From Mycobacterium sp. IDR2000157661 (lineage in GTDB: Bacteria; Actinomycetota; Actinomycetes; Mycobacteriales; Mycobacteriaceae), in the NCBI RefSeq assembly GCF_022317005.1, contig NZ_CP081006.1:4650001-4714000 (forward strand): 64,000 nucleotides of DNA, given 5' to 3'. Under the pieces are notes generated by a model, which was not told the DNA's origin, searched no databases, and saw only the letters and a list, made by a program, of their open reading frames with translations. The position numbers were made by a program, and so were the translations under genes. Each line of letters opens with the position of its first letter. Position 1 is the stretch's first letter. Shown here in pieces: positions 1-8,341 of this stretch.

Positions 1-271
1 CCTCGGTCGCCTCGTCGGTCGCCGGGTGCGGGTCCTGGCCGTAGCCGGCGGGCACGACGTCGCGCCCGCCGGTGATGACCAGCCCGTCGATGCCGTCGAG
101 GATCCGCTCGGCGACGACGTCGTCGACCGGCTGCGGCGGCAGCAGCACCGAGATGCCGCCGGCCAGCTCGACGCCCTCCAAGTAGATCGCGGGCAGGAAG
201 CTCGCCCGCACGTCCCACACTCCGGTCTGGGCCTGCTGCAGATAGGTCGTCAGCCCGATGACGGGCCGCAC
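1..271 (-). CDS. Gamma-glutamyl-gamma-aminobutyrate hydrolase family peptidase (PuuD-like, class I glutamine amidotransferase fold), 3' end missing
   Basis: The gene runs off the left edge, so only about 90 N-terminal residues are visible. It starts at a GTG (271-269) giving MRPVIGLTTYLQ, followed by a strand-turn ending in VITGGRDVVPAGYG. This is the usual start of the PuuD/Rv2859c family, which cleaves gamma-glutamyl amides. The catalytic Cys-His-Glu residues lie beyond the window. The start codon is one base after the stop of the glutamine-synthetase-like gene, so the two are certainly co-transcribed. Family knowledge: PuuD removes the gamma-glutamyl group that a GlnA-like ligase adds to an amine. 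Inferred role: final hydrolysis step of a gamma-glutamylated amine pathway. Confidence 0.88.
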   Translation of the reverse strand, partial: MRPVIGLTTYLQQAQTGVWDVRASFLPAIYLEGVELAGGISVLLPPQPVDDVVAERILDGIDGLVITGGRDVVPAGYGQDPHPATDEATE

Positions 272-272
272 C

Positions 273-1640
273 CTAGAGCCGCTCAAAGCCACGAGTCCTC
301 TCCCAGTCGGTGACCGCCGAATTGAACGCGGCCAGTTCGACGCGGACGTTGTTGAGGTAGTGCTCGACGACGTCCTCGCCGAACGCCGCACGCGCCACCT
401 CCGACTGTTCGAACAGCTTCGCGGCCTCGGCCAGCGTCGTCGGAAGCCGTTCGGCGCCACTGGTATAGGCGTTGCCTTCCATGGGCTCGGGCAGGTCTAA
501 CTCCTCGTCGATGCCGTGCAGCCCGCCCGCGATCAACGCCGCCACGGCCAGGTACTGGTTGACGTCGCCGCCGGGCGCCCGGCATTCCATCCGCATGCCG
601 TGGCCGTGGCCGACAACGCGCAGCGCGCAGGTGCGGTTGTCCATCCCCCAGGCGATCGCCGTCGGCGCGAAGCTGCCGTCGACGAACCGCTTGTAGGAGT
701 TGATGTTCGGCGCGTAGAACAGGGTCATCTCGCGCAGCGTCGCCAGTTGGCCGGCGACGAAGCTGCGGAACATCGGCGACATGCCGAGCGGATCGTCGGC
801 ATCAGCGAACACAGCCGAACCATCCTCACCGCGCAGCGAGATGTGGATGTGGCAGCTGTTGCCCTCGCGCTCATCGAATTTCGCCATGAAGGTCAGGCTT
901 TTGCCGTGCTGGTCGGCGATCTCCTTGGCGCCGTTGCGGTAGATGGTGTGGTTGTCGCAGGTGATGCGCGCATGGTCGTAGCGGAACGCGATCTCCTGCT
1001 GGCCGAGATTGCACTCGCCCTTGACCCCTTCGCAGTACATGCCCGCCCCGGCCATGCCCAACCGGATGTCGCGCAGCAGCGGTTCCATGCGCGTCCCGGC
1101 GTGTATCGCGTAGTCGACGTTGTAATCGCTGGCCGGCGTCATGCCCCGGTAACCCTTTGCCCAGGCCTCGCGGAAGCCGTCGTCGAAGACCATGAACTCG
1201 AGCTCGGTGCCGACGTAGGGCACCAGCCCGCGTTCGGCCAGCCGGTCGATCTGACGGTTCAGGATGCTGCGCGGCGCCTGCCGGACCGGGTCGCCGTTCG
1301 TCCAGGACAGGTCGGCCATCACCAGCGCCGTGCCCGGCAGCCACGGCAGCAGCCGCAGCGTCGAGAAGTCCGGGGTCATCACCATGTCGCCGTAGCCGGT
1401 CTCCCAGCTGGAGATCGAGTATCCGTCGACGGTGTTCATGTCCACGTCGACGGCGAGCAGGTAGTTACAGCACTCCGCGCCGTGCTCGGCGACGTCGTCC
1501 ACGAACAGCCGGGCCGCGACCCGCTTGCCGGTCAGCCTGCCCTGCATATCGCAGAACGCGACGATCACCGTGTCGACGTCGCCTGCGGCCACCATGCGTT
1601 CGAGATCGGCCTGCGACACCATGCCCGTTTCGGTGTTCAT
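273..1640 (-). CDS. glnA4: Glutamine synthetase-like gamma-glutamyl ligase (GlnA4-type)
   Basis: 455 residues, the normal length for the GS-I-like amine ligases (M. tuberculosis GlnA4, Rv2860c). It has the N-terminal beta-grasp domain and then the catalytic domain with NSCHIHISL around residue 265 and the SYKRFVDGSFAPT / NRTCALRV segments that line the ATP and glutamate site. True GlnA1 enzymes carry an adenylylation loop near the C-terminus that is not evident here. It is followed immediately by a PuuD-like hydrolase and is divergent from an ethanolamine-type permease. Streptomyces GlnA4 has been described as a glutamate-ethanolamine ligase; the neighbouring permease makes that substrate plausible here, but polyamines or other amines cannot be excluded from sequence alone. 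Confidence 0.88.
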   Translation of the reverse strand: MNTETGMVSQADLERMVAAGDVDTVIVAFCDMQGRLTGKRVAARLFVDDVAEHGAECCNYLLAVDVDMNTVDGYSISSWETGYGDMVMTPDFSTLRLLPWLPGTALVMADLSWTNGDPVRQAPRSILNRQIDRLAERGLVPYVGTELEFMVFDDGFREAWAKGYRGMTPASDYNVDYAIHAGTRMEPLLRDIRLGMAGAGMYCEGVKGECNLGQQEIAFRYDHARITCDNHTIYRNGAKEIADQHGKSLTFMAKFDEREGNSCHIHISLRGEDGSAVFADADDPLGMSPMFRSFVAGQLATLREMTLFYAPNINSYKRFVDGSFAPTAIAWGMDNRTCALRVVGHGHGMRMECRAPGGDVNQYLAVAALIAGGLHGIDEELDLPEPMEGNAYTSGAERLPTTLAEAAKLFEQSEVARAAFGEDVVEHYLNNVRVELAAFNSAVTDWERTRGFERL

Positions 1641-1760
1641 TTGCTGGTCCTTCTCGATGTCGGGGACGAGTGCGCGAGACGACGCGAGAGTGACGAATAG
1701 TCAACCATTGCAGCCTCTCCGGTCCGGCGTTCGCCCAAGTGTTTTACCCAATCGTCACTC

Positions 1761-1786
1761 CCAAAGGTAGGACATCAGACCTTTGG
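1761..1786. promoter_or_regulatory. Inverted repeat in the divergent glnA4/permease promoter region
   Basis: CCAAAGGT (1761-1768) and ACCTTTGG (1779-1786) form a perfect 8-bp inverted repeat with a 10-base spacer. It sits in the 194-base region between the divergently transcribed ligase and permease genes, about 50 bases upstream of the permease start. This is the geometry of a dimeric repressor or activator site controlling one or both units. The regulator is not encoded in the visible part of the locus. Confidence 0.5.
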
Positions 1787-1834
1787 CCAGTTTATTCTCC
1801 GAATGCCGCATTTCCGCGAGAAGGAGCGAACGCC

Positions 1835-3403
1835 ATGGCCGACGACAAAGCCCGCGAGAAGGCTCCCGACAAGGCGCAGGAGAACAGGAAGTCCTCAGGA
1901 GGGGTCACCTACCGGCAAGCCGGCGCGGAGTACTTCGAACAGCGCAAGCTGCTGCGCACGGCAGGATTCTGGGGGCTGTGGGGTATCGGCGTCGCGGCGG
2001 TGATCTCCGGCGACTTCTCCGGCTGGAATTTCGGCATCGGCGAAGCCGGCTGGGGCGGGCTGGCGATCGCATCGGTGGTCATCATCGTCATGTACTTCGG
2101 CATGCTGTTCTCCATCGGCGAGATGTCGGCCGCGATGCCCCACACCGGCGGCGCCTACAGCTTCGCCCGCGCGGCGATGGGCCCGTGGGGCGGCTTCGTC
2201 ACCGGGTTCGCCGAGACGATCGAATACGTCTTCACCACCGCGGTGATCGTGTACTTCTCCGCCAGCTACGCCGACGCGGTGACCGCCGAACTGTTCGGCT
2301 TGTCGATGCCGACCTGGGTGTGGTGGATCATCCTCTACGCCATCTTCGTCGGACTGAACGCGGTGGGCGCCGAGGTGTCCTTCAAGTTCGCGATCACCGT
2401 CGCCGTCATCTCGATCGGCATCCTGGTGCTGTTCGCCGTGATGGCGGTCGTCAACGGCGCCGTCGACTTCTCCAGGCTCTTCGACATCGCGGCGGACCCC
2501 AACGCGGCGGGCTCGAGCACCTTCCTGCCCTACGGTGTTCTCGGCATCCTGTACGCGCTGCCGTTCGCCATCTGGTTCTTCCTCGGCATCGAGGAACTGC
2601 CGCTGGCCGCCGAGGAATCGCACAACCCGAGCAAGGACATCCCCCGGGCCGGCATCTGGGGGCTGATCACCCTGATCGCCACCGGCTCGATCGTGTTCTT
2701 CCTCAACCCGGCGGTGACCGGCGCCGAGGCGCTCGGCTCGTCGGACGAGCCGCTGCTCGACGGCTTCCGCGCGTTCCTGCCCGCCGGATGGGCGGCGGTG
2801 CTCTCGGCGTTCGCGCTGATCGGCCTGCTGGCCAGCCTGCAGGGCATCATGTACGCCTACGCCCGCAACATGTACTCGCTGAGCCGGGCCGGCTACTACC
2901 CGAAGCAGTTGTCGCTCACGGGTTCTCGGCAGACGCCCTACGTCGCACTGATCACCGGCGCAGTGATCGGCTTCGTCGCCCTGCTGATCGTGAACTTCAA
3001 CGAGGGAGCCGGTGACGTGGTGCTCTACGTCGCGGTCTGGGGCGCGGTGTTGGCCTACGCGTTGCAGATGATCTCGTTCCTGCTGCTGCGCCGCAAGTTC
3101 CCCGACGCTCGCCGGCCGTGGGTGAGCCCGACCGGCAATGCGGGCGCGATCGTGGCGCTCGTCATCGCGGCGCTGGCGTTCGTGGGGGTGCTGTTGAACC
3201 CGGATTATCAGACCGCGGTCATCGCCATCATCGTGTTCTACGCCATCGGGTTGCTGATCTTCGGGCTCTACACCCGCCACCGGCTGGTGCTGTCGCCCGA
3301 GGAGGAATACGCGGTTACCGGCGGCCTGCACGGCTACGACCCGGCGGCCGAGGGTCTGGGTGGAACGATCGAGGACGAGATCCTCAAGGGCCGCACCGAC
3401 TGA
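1835..3403 (+). CDS. APC-superfamily permease, ethanolamine permease-like
   Basis: 522 residues with about 12 hydrophobic segments after a hydrophilic, Lys/Asp/Glu-rich N-terminus of roughly 40 residues. The start at 1835 is chosen because AGAAGGAG lies just upstream; an in-frame ATG at 1739 would include low-quality leader sequence. The segment VISGDFSGWNFG in the first membrane helix, followed by EMSAAMPHTGGAYSFARAAMGPWGGF, is typical of the ethanolamine permease branch of the amino acid/polyamine/organocation transporters. It is divergent from a GlnA-like ligase plus PuuD-like hydrolase, which fits uptake of an amine that is then gamma-glutamylated. The substrate is inferred; an amino acid substrate remains possible. 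Confidence 0.82.
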   Translation: MADDKAREKAPDKAQENRKSSGGVTYRQAGAEYFEQRKLLRTAGFWGLWGIGVAAVISGDFSGWNFGIGEAGWGGLAIASVVIIVMYFGMLFSIGEMSAAMPHTGGAYSFARAAMGPWGGFVTGFAETIEYVFTTAVIVYFSASYADAVTAELFGLSMPTWVWWIILYAIFVGLNAVGAEVSFKFAITVAVISIGILVLFAVMAVVNGAVDFSRLFDIAADPNAAGSSTFLPYGVLGILYALPFAIWFFLGIEELPLAAEESHNPSKDIPRAGIWGLITLIATGSIVFFLNPAVTGAEALGSSDEPLLDGFRAFLPAGWAAVLSAFALIGLLASLQGIMYAYARNMYSLSRAGYYPKQLSLTGSRQTPYVALITGAVIGFVALLIVNFNEGAGDVVLYVAVWGAVLAYALQMISFLLLRRKFPDARRPWVSPTGNAGAIVALVIAALAFVGVLLNPDYQTAVIAIIVFYAIGLLIFGLYTRHRLVLSPEEEYAVTGGLHGYDPAAEGLGGTIEDEILKGRTD

Positions 3404-3425
3404 CGCGGTTCACACCGGTCACCCG

Positions 3426-3450
3426 GTTTCGGGAACGTCAACTCGGGTAC
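3426..3450 (+). promoter_or_regulatory. SigF-type promoter of the NAGGN operon
   Basis: GTTT (3426-3429), a 15-base spacer and GGGTAC (3445-3450) match the mycobacterial SigF consensus as recalled (GTTT-N15-17-GGGTA). Transcription would begin about 6-8 bases downstream, leaving only a few bases before the GTG start at 3461, so the mRNA would be leaderless or nearly so. Confidence 0.6.
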
Positions 3451-3460
3451 TGTCGATCTT

Positions 3461-5266
3461 GTGTGTGGAGCCACCGGCGAGGTGCGGCTCGACGGTCTGA
3501 CACCTGATGTGACGGCCGTCTCGGCGATGGCCGAGGCGATGACGCCGCGGGGTCCCGACTCGGCGGGCGTGTGGTCGCAAGGCAGGGTCGCGCTCGGGCA
3601 TCGCCGCCTCAAGATCATCGATCTGACGGAAGCGGGCGGTCAGCCCATGGTGGATCCCGAACTGGGGTTGGCCGTGGCCTGGAACGGCTGCATCTACAAC
3701 TACAAGCAACTGCGCCGCGAGCTGTCCGAGCAGGGCTACCGGTTCTTCTCCCACAGCGACACCGAGGTGCTGCTCAAGGCCTACCACCACTGGGGCGACC
3801 GGTTCGTCGAGCGCCTCTACGGCATGTTCGCCTTCGCGATCGTCGAACGCGACAGCGGCCGTGTGCTGCTGGGCCGCGATCGGCTCGGCATCAAGCCGCT
3901 GTACCTCACCGAGACGGCCGAGCGCATCCGCTTCGCCTCTTCGCTGCCTGCACTGCTGGCCGGCGGGTCGGTGGACACCCGGATCGACCCCATCGCGCTG
4001 CACCACTACCTGACCTTCCACTCCGTGGTGCCCGCCCCGCGCACCATCCTGCGCGGCGTCACCAAGGTGCCGCCCGCCTCGCTCGTAGCGATCGAGCCCG
4101 ACGGACGCTGCATCACCAGGACGTACTGGGAACCCGACTTCACCCGCCGCGACGACCGGGCCGATTGGACCGAGCAGGACTGGGAGGACGCGGTCCTCGA
4201 TGCGCTGCGGATCGCCGTCGACCGCCGTCTGGTCGCCGACGTCCCGGTCGGGTGCCTGTTGTCGGGCGGCGTGGACTCCAGCCTCATCGTGGGACTGCTG
4301 GCCGAGGCGGGTCAGCACGGGCTCGCGACCTTCTCGATCGGCTTCGAGTCGGTGGGGGGCGTCAAGGGCGACGAGTTCAAGTACTCCGACATCATCGCCG
4401 AACGCTTCGGCACCGACCATCACCAGATCCGGATCGGCACCGAGCGGATGCTGCCCGCCCTCGACGGCGCGATCGGCGCCATGAGCGAGCCGATGGTCAG
4501 CCATGACTGCGTGGCGTTCTACCTGCTCAGCCAGGAGGTGGCCAAGCACGTCAAGGTCGTCCAGTCCGGGCAGGGCGCCGACGAGGTGTTCGCCGGCTAC
4601 CACTGGTATCCCCCGATGGGCGCGCCGGACGCGGCTTCGGTGGACGGTTCGGTGGCCAGCTACCGCAGGGCATTCTTCGACCGGGACCGCGCCGGCTACG
4701 AGGCGATCGTCGCGCCGTCGTTCCTCGCCCCCGACGATCCCAGCATGCGGTTCGTCACCGAACACTTCGCGCGGGAGGGCGCCGCGACCGGCATCGACCG
4801 CGCCCTGCGGCTCGACAGCACGGTGATGCTCGTCGACGACCCGGTCAAGCGGGTGGACAACATGACCATGGCGTGGGGGCTGGAGGGCCGGGTGCCGTTC
4901 CTCGACCACGAGCTCGTCGAGCTGGCCGCAACCTGTCCGCCCGAGCTCAAGGTCGCCCACGAAGGCAAGGGTGTGCTCAAGCAGGCGGCCCGCAAGGTGA
5001 TCCCCGCCGACGTCATCGATAGGCCGAAGGGCTACTTCCCGGTGCCTGCGCTCACCCACCTCGAGGGGCCCTACCTCGACCTGGTGCGCGATGCGCTGTA
5101 CGCGCCCGCCGCCAAGGAGCGCGGCCTGTTCCGCCCGGAGGCCGTCGAACGGCTGCTGGCCGACCCGAACGGCCGGCTGACCCCGCTGCGCGGCAACGAG
5201 TTGTGGCAACTCGCCCTGCTCGAACTCTGGCTGCAGCGGCACGGCATCAACGGGCCTGCGGCATGA
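3461..5266 (+). CDS. asnO: N-acetylglutaminylglutamine amidotransferase (asparagine synthase-like)
   Basis: 601 residues. Translation from the GTG at 3461 gives MCGATG, placing the class II glutamine amidotransferase nucleophile at Cys2 after Met removal; this decides the start. The N-terminal Ntn glutaminase domain (to about residue 200) is followed by an asparagine-synthase domain with the pyrophosphate loop LSGGVDSS near residues 266-273. The next gene overlaps it by four bases (ATGA) and encodes an N-acetylglutaminylglutamine synthetase. This pair makes the dipeptide osmolyte NAGGN in Sinorhizobium and Pseudomonas; here the amidotransferase would convert the terminal carboxylate to the amide. 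A SigF-type promoter precedes it. It could be mistaken for asparagine synthase AsnB, but the partner gene argues against that. Confidence 0.9.
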   Translation: MCGATGEVRLDGLTPDVTAVSAMAEAMTPRGPDSAGVWSQGRVALGHRRLKIIDLTEAGGQPMVDPELGLAVAWNGCIYNYKQLRRELSEQGYRFFSHSDTEVLLKAYHHWGDRFVERLYGMFAFAIVERDSGRVLLGRDRLGIKPLYLTETAERIRFASSLPALLAGGSVDTRIDPIALHHYLTFHSVVPAPRTILRGVTKVPPASLVAIEPDGRCITRTYWEPDFTRRDDRADWTEQDWEDAVLDALRIAVDRRLVADVPVGCLLSGGVDSSLIVGLLAEAGQHGLATFSIGFESVGGVKGDEFKYSDIIAERFGTDHHQIRIGTERMLPALDGAIGAMSEPMVSHDCVAFYLLSQEVAKHVKVVQSGQGADEVFAGYHWYPPMGAPDAASVDGSVASYRRAFFDRDRAGYEAIVAPSFLAPDDPSMRFVTEHFAREGAATGIDRALRLDSTVMLVDDPVKRVDNMTMAWGLEGRVPFLDHELVELAATCPPELKVAHEGKGVLKQAARKVIPADVIDRPKGYFPVPALTHLEGPYLDLVRDALYAPAAKERGLFRPEAVERLLADPNGRLTPLRGNELWQLALLELWLQRHGINGPAA

Positions 5267-7050
5267 CGGCCGCCGGTCCGGAGGCAATCAACCCCGACTC
5301 CGACCACACCGAGGCGATCACGCTCGGGCTGCACCACGCCTCACCCCAGCACCTGGTCGCCGAGATGGCCGACAATGTCGTCGTCGAAATGGGTTGGGGG
5401 CGTTTGATCTTCGGGCAGACCTTCGCCGATCCGGCGAAGCTGGCCGAAGTGCTACGGCACGAGCGGACGGGCCGCCGCGACATCTGCATCTACGCTCGCG
5501 AGCCGCATGTGCTGGTGTCGATGGCGCCGGCGGAACTGTTCATCGACCCCAGCCACACCTATCGGTTGAGGTTCTCCGAGGACGACTTAGCTGACCCCTC
5601 GCCCACCGGTTTCTCGGTCCGCTCCCTGCGCAGCGCCGACGACGCCGAGGAGATGAACCGCGTCTACGTGCGGTGTGGGATGGTGCCCGCACCCGTCGAC
5701 GTCCTGTGGGACAACGACCAGCACCAGAACGCGGTCGACTATCTGGTGGCCGTCCGCGACGACGACGACACCGTGGTCGGCACCGTCACCGGCGTCGACC
5801 ACAAGCGGTTGTTCAACGACCCGGAGGACGGTTCGAGCCTGTGGACGCTGGCGGTCGACCCGACCACCAGCCTGCCCGGCGTGGGCGGTTCGCTCACCAG
5901 GGCGCTGGCGTCGCTGTACCGTGACCGCGGCCGGGCCTACATGGACCTGTCGGTCACCCACGACAACGCCGCGGCGATCTCGCTGTACGAGAAGCTGGGC
6001 TTCGAGCGGGTGCCGGTCATGGCCGTCAAGCGCAAGAACGCGATCAACGAACCGCTGTTCACCCACCCGCCGGAGACCATCGAGGACCTCAACCCCTACG
6101 CGCGGATCATCGCCGAGGAGGCCATGCGCCGGGGAATCTGGGTGGAGGTGCTCGACGCCGGTGCGGGCGAGATGCGGCTGTCGCATGGCGGCCGCAGCGT
6201 CATCACGCGAGAGTCGTTGTCGGAGTTCACCTCTGCGGTCGCGATGGCACGCTGCGACGACAAGAGGCTGACGCGCCGCCTGGTTTCCGAGGCCGGCATC
6301 GCGGTGCCCAAGGGCAGGTTGGCGACCTTCGACGAGCGAGACCACGCGTTCCTCGAGGAGGTCGGCGACGTGGTGGTCAAGCCCACCCGCGGCGAGCAGG
6401 GCAAGGGCATCACCGTCGGGGTCAGCGGCGCAGAGGAACTCGATGCCGCGCTGGCCCGCGCCCGCGAGGAACATCCGAACGTGCTCATCGAGCAGCGAGC
6501 CGAGGGTGACGACCTGCGGCTGGTGGTGATCGACGGCAAGATGGTCGCCGCCGCGCTGCGCAAGCCCGCCGAGATCGTCGGCACCGGGCACCACACGATC
6601 CGCGAACTCATCGAGTCGCAGAGCCGAAGGCGGGCCGCCGCAACGGGTGGCGAGTCGCGCATCCCGATCGACGCCGTCACCGAGGCGACCGTCGCCGAGG
6701 CCGGCTGGTCGTTCGACGATGTACTGCCCGAGGGTGAGCGGCTCCGGGTTCGCCGCACCGCGAACCTGCACCAGGGCGGCACCATCCATGACGTCACCGC
6801 GAAGGTGAACCCGCACCTGTGCGAGGTCGCCGTCAAGGCCGCCGATGCGATCGGCATCCCGGTGACCGGCATCGACCTGCTGGTGCCCGACGTCACCGAC
6901 TCGGAGTACGTGTTCATCGAGGCCAACGAACGGCCGGGGCTAGCCAACCACGAGCCGCAGCCGACGGCCAAGGCGTTCATCGACTTCCTGTTCCCGGGCA
7001 GCCCGGCCCTGCCCCAGGCCTGGACCCCCGAAGAGGCGCCGGAGGCCTGA
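5263..7050 (+). CDS. ngg: N-acetylglutaminylglutamine synthetase (GNAT plus ATP-grasp fusion)
   Basis: 595 residues from the ATG that overlaps the asnO stop codon. Residues about 100-255 form a GNAT acetyltransferase (GVGGSLTRALASLYRDRG, then SLYEKLGFERV), and residues about 330-590 an ATP-grasp ligase (KPTRGEQGKG near 373, FIEANERPGLANH near 551, with the terminal metal-binding Glu/Asn). Family knowledge: Ngg acetylates glutamine and ligates it to a second glutamine, giving N-acetylglutaminylglutamine, which AsnO then amidates. The product accumulates under osmotic stress. The four-base overlap implies translational coupling with asnO. Confidence 0.92.
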   Translation: MTAAGPEAINPDSDHTEAITLGLHHASPQHLVAEMADNVVVEMGWGRLIFGQTFADPAKLAEVLRHERTGRRDICIYAREPHVLVSMAPAELFIDPSHTYRLRFSEDDLADPSPTGFSVRSLRSADDAEEMNRVYVRCGMVPAPVDVLWDNDQHQNAVDYLVAVRDDDDTVVGTVTGVDHKRLFNDPEDGSSLWTLAVDPTTSLPGVGGSLTRALASLYRDRGRAYMDLSVTHDNAAAISLYEKLGFERVPVMAVKRKNAINEPLFTHPPETIEDLNPYARIIAEEAMRRGIWVEVLDAGAGEMRLSHGGRSVITRESLSEFTSAVAMARCDDKRLTRRLVSEAGIAVPKGRLATFDERDHAFLEEVGDVVVKPTRGEQGKGITVGVSGAEELDAALARAREEHPNVLIEQRAEGDDLRLVVIDGKMVAAALRKPAEIVGTGHHTIRELIESQSRRRAAATGGESRIPIDAVTEATVAEAGWSFDDVLPEGERLRVRRTANLHQGGTIHDVTAKVNPHLCEVAVKAADAIGIPVTGIDLLVPDVTDSEYVFIEANERPGLANHEPQPTAKAFIDFLFPGSPALPQAWTPEEAPEA

Positions 7051-7053
7051 GGC

Positions 7054-7617
7054 CTACCAGATGCTGGTCCGCAACACGATCTCGGCGGCCAGTTGTGCCG
7101 TGGACTCGTGTGCGTTTCGGCGGCCCAGCAGCTCGACGAGCCGGTAGTCGCCGTACACGTAGCGCTGGCTTGCCCTGGCGACTGCACGGGAGGCGGGTGT
7201 GCTGACCAGTGCGGTGGTGTTCATCTCCACCGGCGGACAGTGCTCGTCGCGGATGACGCCGGACATGTCGGCGACGCGCGGATGCCCCCGGTCGATGACC
7301 ACCAGCCCGATGAACCGGTCGAGGCGGGTCGCGGCCAGCTCCCACGCCAGCTCGCCGCCGACCCGATCACCCACCAGCAGCGCCCATTTCACTTCGAGCG
7401 CGTCCAAGACACCGATCACCGTCTCGGCCGTCAGCCGCGGGTCCGGACCCACGACGACCGTGCGCAGCGACGCGGTGTGCAGCCGCTGACACACGGCGTC
7501 GTAAGCCGACAGCGACTGGTGGGCCGCGCCGAGCACCACCACGACCGAACCCTTGTCGGGTCCCGCCACGTCGACAGGCACCTTCACGCCGTCGACGCTG
7601 AGCATGGTGGAAGGCAT
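7054..7617 (-). CDS. Short alpha/beta-hydrolase-like protein lacking the nucleophile serine
   Basis: 187 residues starting at MPSTMLSVDG; a longer frame to 7809 would run through the lipoprotein gene and is rejected. The fold resembles the N-terminal half of an alpha/beta hydrolase: VVVVLGAAHQSL at the oxyanion strand and ALLVGDRVGGELAWEL where active enzymes have G-H-S-x-G-G. The Ser is replaced by Arg and the His by Asp, and the C-terminal half with the acid and histidine is short. It is therefore probably not a functional esterase. It ends three bases from the convergent ngg gene and lies 61 bases downstream of a lipoprotein gene on the same strand. Function unknown. Confidence 0.7.
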   Translation of the reverse strand: MPSTMLSVDGVKVPVDVAGPDKGSVVVVLGAAHQSLSAYDAVCQRLHTASLRTVVVGPDPRLTAETVIGVLDALEVKWALLVGDRVGGELAWELAATRLDRFIGLVVIDRGHPRVADMSGVIRDEHCPPVEMNTTALVSTPASRAVARASQRYVYGDYRLVELLGRRNAHESTAQLAAEIVLRTSIW

Positions 7618-7678
7618 TCGGTCACGGTAGCGCGGGCGAGGTGACGGTGTAGCGGTTTCGCTCAGCGCCGACAGGCCG

Positions 7679-8341
7679 TCACACCGATTCGGCGCGCTCG
7701 ACCTGTTTCGCCACGATGTCCAAAAACGTCTGCGGCAGCGAAGCTTTGGCGGGTATCGACGGGTCGGGCACCGGCAGGGCGATGCCGTAGACCGCCATGG
7801 TCCCGACATTCTCGAAAGCGAAGTAGACGCTGTTGTCGACGTCGCCGAGGCGCATCGTCTGTTCGTAGACGAGTGTGTCCCGGCGCCCGGTGTTGAGCCG
7901 CGTCGTCGTCATCGGGATGCCCGGGCTCGACCGGTCGAAGAACACCTCGAAGCGCGCGCACCGCTCGGCTGTGGCGGCCAGCCGCTCGAGGTCCAGCTTC
8001 CAGGTCAGCACGGTCATCACGATGCGGGCACCGTCGTAGCCGACGACGTACTCGGCGGCGCTGCCCGGCCCGCGCTCTGCGGAGTCGGCGATGTCGCGGG
8101 TGAGCCCATCGGAGCAGCCTTTCGGTCGCGACAGCATCGCGGGCGGAGGGCCCAGTCCGCCCTCGCTCTCACCGGCGTCGCGCTCGATGCGGTCGAATTG
8201 CGCGTCCGGCGGCACGTCGGCCGCCGTCAGCACCACCTTCTCCAGGCGTGCGCCCGGCCACGTCGGGCTGCCCTCGACGGTCGAGCCGCATCCGGTGAGC
8301 ACAATCGCCAGGGCCGCGGCGACCGGCCGGCGCCAGTTCAC
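7679..8341 (-). CDS. Conserved mycobacterial lipoprotein of unknown function
   Basis: 220 residues with a short signal peptide and the lipobox LTGC, so Cys18 should be lipidated and the protein anchored outside the membrane. The start is a GTG (8341) overlapping the cobQ stop codon (GTGA), so it is translationally coupled to cobQ. The mature part has a central YVVGYDGARIVMTVLTW strand segment and pairs of cysteines, resembling the sensor-like PknH/LpqN-type extracellular lipoproteins of mycobacteria, but no specific family could be assigned. The coupling to cobQ does not by itself imply a role in cobalamin metabolism. Confidence 0.8.
   Translation of the reverse strand: MNWRRPVAAALAIVLTGCGSTVEGSPTWPGARLEKVVLTAADVPPDAQFDRIERDAGESEGGLGPPPAMLSRPKGCSDGLTRDIADSAERGPGSAAEYVVGYDGARIVMTVLTWKLDLERLAATAERCARFEVFFDRSSPGIPMTTTRLNTGRRDTLVYEQTMRLGDVDNSVYFAFENVGTMAVYGIALPVPDPSIPAKASLPQTFLDIVAKQVERAESV

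Noticed and set aside
1895..3331. A 478-residue minus-strand frame rich in Asp, Arg, His and Gln
   Set aside because: Antisense shadow of the permease gene; no recognisable domain.
3419..5287. A 622-residue open frame on the minus strand
   Set aside because: Antisense to the asnO gene, which has clear domain motifs and a defined start.
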